This document shows positions 59,904-64,000 of a stretch of DNA of 64,000 nucleotides, one piece after another. A program made the position numbers and the translations under genes. Position 1 is the first letter of the stretch. The number at the start of each line of letters is the position of its first letter. Under the pieces are notes generated by a model. That model had not been told where the DNA came from and searched no databases. It saw only the letters and a list, made by a program, of their open reading frames with translations. The stretch covers positions 556,824 to 620,823 of the forward strand of contig CM040440.1 of the NCBI GenBank assembly GCA_022749755.1, in the 5' to 3' direction. This DNA comes from Azadirachta indica (lineage: Eukaryota > Streptophyta > Magnoliopsida > Sapindales > Meliaceae).

Positions 59904-60945
59904 CTAATCCATGGAATCAAAACTTGGAGCATACCAGCCTAATTCGTCTATAATTTTCTTCATTCTTTCTTCCTGGCCTTTGGAGTCACCTAAAGCTGTT
60001 GTGAAGGGATATACGTAAGTCACTTTTGCAGCCATAGTCCTGTAAGCGACCACATCTCCTTTTACCAAGAACTCTAGCACATCTCTCGCAAACCCTCCTC
60101 CATCAACCTCAGCCTGTAAATATTGGCCTGGATTTGTTTCCATTTGGATTTTCAGTAGTAATCTTTAATGGAGAAACTAGAATATATGCCTTTCAAAGAA
60201 CTGTTGGGATAATGTGTGCAAGTGTCTCACAATTTTTAAGGTTAAATTCAGAAAAATTACCATATGGGGTATCTTCAACTGCACTAATCTTGACATTCTT
60301 CTGTGTTTTCAGGATAGCTTCTTGCAATTTCTGCAACAAAAGCAAAACCAAGCCAGCTAATTCACTCTGAAGTACAGAATTTTCAAAGGAATTGAACACA
60401 AACAATTATAGCTATAGCAATGTGTGCTTCGAACCCGAATTGCATTCTCCGCGGAAGTAGAACTGTCAGGAATCCTCAATGGGAATGCAAACGATGAAGA
60501 TTTCGGGTTTGTAGACACACAACCTGGATTTGTCGAAGGGCAAGGCCTGATTTTCCTGCAAGAAGAAAACATTGCACAAACCAAGTTACAATAAACCAGT
60601 CAACTCAGAAACAATGTAGTGCACATGATATATAGCAAATCAGCAAATATACCCATTTTCGAGTCCTAATTGCAAGTTCTTGGACTGAGAAAAAGGAGTG
60701 GTAGGAGAAAGTAAAGGCGACTGAGAAAGAGAATTGACAGAAGGGATGGCTAAAGAAGGCAATGGAGAGCTCAAGGTTACAGTGAGAGCTAAAGAGAGTA
60801 AATTAGATAAAAGAATGGGCTTTTTGTCAACAATTTGTGAAGTGGATTCTGGGATTTGATGGCAAAGAGAGACTTTGCTGAAGATTGTTGAATGTTTGAT
60901 GGACGAGAAATCAAGTGGAGGGAAATGATGACCAATCAAACTCAT
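59904..60945 (-). CDS. Thylakoid lumenal 17.9 kDa-like protein (DUF1499)
   Basis: Four exons (60653-60945, 60435-60555, 60261-60330, 59904-60127) with GT-AG borders and matching phase give 235 residues, starting at ATG 60943-60945. The first 75 or so residues look like a bipartite transit peptide: a Ser-rich stroma-targeting part, then a hydrophobic segment LLSLALTVTLSSPLPSLA with a likely lumenal cleavage after SLA. Two lysines, not two arginines, precede the hydrophobic run, which suggests the Sec pathway more than Tat. The mature part has PCPSTNPGCVSTNPKSSSFA, EDTPYGGQYLQAEVDG and FLVKGDVVAYR, closely like Arabidopsis At4g24930. The protein should be soluble in the thylakoid lumen; its function is not established. 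The gene diverges from the tRNA-Ser and MED30 genes across about 410 bp. Confidence 0.9.
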
Positions 60946-61094
60946 GTTTCTTTAACTTCGTTATCCCTTCCCCGTCCTCTTAGTTATGTCTAAGCTTCTC
61001 ACCCAGCTCTGGGATGCAGACGTAAAACGCTTCGTTTCAGTCTCCTTTTAAACTTAAATTATATAAATTATTTTTACAAAACACAACAGCCTGC

Positions 61095-61176
61095 GTCGAT
61101 ATGTCCGAGTGGTTAAGGAGACAGACTTGAAATCTGTTGGGCTTCGCCCGCGCAGGTTCGAACCCTGCTGTCGACG
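61095..61176 (+). tRNA. tRNA-Ser (UGA)
   Basis: An 82-nt class II tRNA. The acceptor stem GTCGATA pairs with TGTCGAC (one G-U pair), with discriminator G at 61176. The anticodon arm ACAGACTTGAAATCTGT presents TGA. A long variable arm (TGGGCTTCGCCCGC) and T arm GCAGGTTCGAACCCTGC (the B box) follow. The A box TGTCCGAGTGG is present. No intron and no encoded CCA. A run of five Ts at 61177 is the likely Pol III terminator. Confidence 0.97.
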
Positions 61177-61181
61177 TTTTT
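61177..61181 (+). terminator. Pol III terminator of tRNA-Ser
   Basis: TTTTT directly follows the discriminator base of the tRNA. Confidence 0.7.
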
Positions 61182-61355
61182 GAAATTTTTATTTTTTTTT
61201 TCAATTTTTGTTTTAGTTTATGTTCGCCAGTTCTCACTTTCTTTTGTTCTTTGCTTGATCTAAAATCCAAATAGAATTTCAAAGTTAGGGTTTTTGTTTG
61301 GTTACCAAGAAAGACTTGGCGTTTTCCCGTAAAAATTGACTGAGACACAGCAAAG

Positions 61356-62392
61356 ATGGAAGAAACCAGTATGGTATCAAACGCAGCAACGGCCACTAAA
61401 ACGACGCAAGAATTGGCAAAAGAAGGGCAGAAGCATCTCGAAGAAACAATAGACGCGGCTTACCAGATCCTCTCCTCTATGAACGACGAGCTCTGCAACC
61501 CGGCGTTGTGGTCAACCACCAACGCCAACACCAGCACTACAACCTCAAACGGCGTCGTTAATGGGGACGCCACATCCGATGCTAACCATCACATGGATAT
61601 GGGCGGCATTATTGGTGGCAGTGGCAATGGTGCGCTTGACGAAGCTCGCCATCGCTACAAAACTTCAGTCGCCGCACTTCGTGCTGTGCTTACTGCCATT
61701 CCAACTTCTCGTAAGGTCAATTTCTTGAAACCCTAATATTTCATAACTTTTAGCGTTAAAGTTTTGATTTTTTAGTGGAAATTTAATTTATGAGGGAGAA
61801 ACCATTCTATTATATGTGAACTTCTATGTTCAAATTTAAATCAGTTTGATTAGGTTAATATTTAAAATTAAATGATAACATTGTAATGTTATTAATGGGA
61901 TTACCCTATGATATATTTTTGGTACAGTAGAGCTGGTAATATACTAGATTTAGTACAATATCTGAGCCAAGTTGTTAACTATTGTTTTATGGCGGTGGGT
62001 TCTGCATCACAAAACAGGCGAAAGCATTTGAAATGGGTTCAACCGCAAGTGATTCAGTTTCCGAGACAGATGAAGTTGAAATTGAGAAATTACAAGTACG
62101 AGCCTCTGATCTAAGAAAGGTAAAAGTTTAGTAGGTTTTGTGGAGTAAAAGTTCTTTAGGTTTCGTTTCTTTGGAATGATGGTAATAACTTATGTTATTT
62201 TGTGGAGTAGGTTTTGTGGTTTATTTTGAGTATTTCAATTGTTTCTTTCAGCGATCAAGTGTTACTAAATTGCAATTTCTGCCTTTGATATAGGAGCTTG
62301 TAAATAAGAACAAGTATCTCAAGCTTCTCATAGATCAGCTACATGATCTTATTACCGACATAGCAACTTGGCAAAGTCCTTGTTCTGTTTGA
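61356..62392 (+). CDS. MED30: Mediator of RNA polymerase II transcription subunit 30
   Basis: Three exons (61356-61715, 62018-62119, 62294-62392) with GT-AG borders and phase-0 junctions encode 186 residues. The N-terminal helix [20 protein letters not shown] and [13 protein letters not shown] match plant MED30. A Ser/Thr/Asn/Gly-rich low-complexity stretch (about 50-90) follows, then [20 protein letters not shown]. The C-terminal coiled coil ([20 protein letters not shown]) ends in [14 protein letters not shown]30 is a head-module subunit of Mediator in the nucleus, linking activators to Pol II. The ATG at 61356 aligns with the family start. The tRNA-Ser gene lies 180 bp upstream within the short divergent promoter shared with the lumen-protein gene. 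Confidence 0.95.
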
Positions 62393-64000
62393 ATGCCGGG
62401 GCAAAAATTTTTGTGTTGTACGATGGTTATCGAGAATAGAAGACGGCCTAGACATTTGCAAAAGGTGCTAATCTTGACATTGCTATTTATATGAAACTTA
62501 GATAATTGTTCATGGTAGATATTCCTCAATCATAGTCCAAGAAGAGTAATTAGGTTTTCTCGATGGACAAATTTATGTATCATTATAAAATTGAGAAATA
62601 GAGCCTGGGAAGGATTTTGTATACCCTGATACATTAAACATTAATGACAAAGTGCTTCTTAAACCAATTTCAACTTGATTTACTATTTATTGAGGTGATA
62701 TAATTGTTCATATGATTGATATGTGTAAATGACAGTTGACAAATTGCAATGTGAAATTTAATTTATGAGTTTTAGTACCCCTGGGTCTGCATTACAATAT
62801 AAAGGTGTTGCTTGTCACAAGAACCTCCTTTTCATATTAACTGTAGCCTATTACTGTAAAAGGGAGTGGCTTATCAGCAGTTGCTTTTTATTCTAGAGTT
62901 TAGCAATTTCAGTTCTGGATTTGTGTCTTGTTTTCATTCCATTGCATGAACTTTTTGCTTGGGCGGGTTTTGCATAGTCTCGCTTAAGGCCTTTTGTTTT
63001 TTTTTTTGTGTCCAAGATACATGATTTGCCACAAAATTCAAAACCGTTCAACTCGACATTCATGGATCTATAGCTTATCTAAGTAAGATTAGGTTTCAGG
63101 TCTATCCAACCTATAGTAGGTATTATTCCAGTCACTTTCTGAAACCACTTGATAACCCACAAGAATACATAAATATCGGTTTTCCCTAAAATGCTTTTAG
63201 ATCCCCTCATGTGTTTTGTGGTCATTATTCTGATTTTCCTTCATGTCTTTAATTTGGTCTACGCCAGCAGTGCATGTGGTCATTATTCTGATTTTCCTTC
63301 ATGTCTTTAACTTGGTCTACACCAGCAGTGCAAGTACATGCTAACCCTCCTAACTTGCAGCAAGTACATGCTAACCCACCTAACTTGCAGCTTCTTACTT
63401 GCAATACTAGTATTCTTACCTTCCTAACTTGCATGCACCTAGACAATCTCTTTTTTGTTTCTGTAAAGGAAAAAGGATAAACTCTTAGCCATATGAATGG
63501 ATTTTGGCTCTCAATGCAGAGTAAATTGAAGATAAACTTGTTTTCAACTGCATCACACTAACTTCTACATGTAAAATTTATTGATGATTCTGTGAATGGT
63601 TCTGTTATCACACAATAATATTAAATTCCCCATACATGCTGTCAAAGGAGTTTGCATTAAAACGTTCTGCATACTTGAATCTCATCATGTTGTGAGCAGA
63701 AGCAACTGGCATAAACAACTCAGAAATTTTGAAGAGCTACCATAATTAGAAAGAAAAAAATTTGCTAGTGTTAGTCGGTTCAACTAATGAAACCTTTTGA
63801 AATGTTACAATCTTTTTGAATTCGAGTATCCTCTCACCTGTAGAACTCAACCATACATTGAGCTAAGGTGATCCTACTTGCTGTTTATTAGCAAACAGTT
63901 TATCGCCCACTGGTTAGTTTAGTCAATAAACAAATGCAAACGCCACCATTTTTTCAAATCTGATTTTTTATTCCCCTTATTGGTTGATAGATAAGAGTGG
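62393..64000. other. Intergenic region downstream of MED30
   Basis: Starts with the MED30 3' UTR. Apart from the compound tandem repeat at 63217-63440, no gene or element was recognised up to the window edge. Confidence 0.55.
63217..63440. repeat. Compound tandem repeat (58-bp doublet, then about 29-bp units)
   Basis: Two near-identical 58-bp units begin with GTGGTCATTATTCTGATTTT at 63218 and 63276 and differ at about two positions. They are followed by two near-identical units of CAAGTACATGCTAACC plus CWCCTAACTTGCAG (about 63332-63390), then further diverged CTTACTTGCA-like pieces to about 63440. Confidence 0.85.

Overview
This is nuclear DNA of a flowering plant, most likely a woody eudicot. 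The evidence is AT-rich intergenic DNA, GT-AG introns, pentatricopeptide-repeat (PPR) genes, a thylakoid-lumen protein, an expansin-like protein, a xyloglucan endotransglucosylase/hydrolase (XTH) and plant-type Ty3/gypsy and Ty1/copia remnants. The proteins look rosid-like, but the species cannot be fixed from the sequence. A 100-N assembly gap lies at 20503-20602. No CRISPR array, operon or bacterial feature is present.

Layout. 1-4 kb: the 3' end of a dynamin-related protein 1 gene (+) converges on a five-exon HAD sugar-phosphatase gene (-), with a near-perfect 49-bp inverted repeat between them. 4-9.7 kb: AT-rich DNA with degenerate tandem and inverted repeats. 9.8-11.0 kb: a five-exon expansin-like B gene (+). 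12-20.5 kb: two PPR genes (-) interleaved with a decayed and an apparently functional 3' end of BUD13, which together record a local tandem duplication. 20.6-24.2 kb: AT-rich DNA including an array of about 268-bp tandem repeats. 24.2-34.5 kb: a repeat block with an XTH pseudogene fragment, a decayed Tat/Ogre-like Ty3/gypsy element with its own tandem repeats, and a compact Ty3/gypsy element with 249-bp LTRs that has lost most of pol. 37-38.3 kb: an XTH gene (+) with a one-base frameshift near its end. 42.1-42.8 kb: an intronless NF-YC gene (-). 44.6-45.2 kb: a long-TIR transposon-like element with a GC-rich core. 47.2-49.5 kb: an intronless DNAJ/DUF3444 gene (-). 52.4-55.1 kb: a three-exon nodulin-like/NFD4-type MFS transporter gene (-). 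57.1-59.4 kb: a decayed Ty1/copia element. 59.9-61.0 kb: a four-exon thylakoid lumenal 17.9 kDa-like gene (-), then tRNA-Ser(UGA) (+), then a three-exon Mediator subunit 30 gene (+).

The genes are mostly unrelated housekeeping, cell-wall and organelle genes, not a pathway cluster. The most informative signal is the 12-20.5 kb duplication. There the second PPR gene seems to have taken its start codon and first 70 or so residues from a collapsed copy of the first PPR gene, while a decayed BUD13 copy marks the matching position upstream of the first. Two otherwise intact genes (the second PPR and XTH) each carry a single-base indel in a short homopolymer, so the possibility of assembly error has to be kept open. 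I found no convincing, wholly undescribed biological system.
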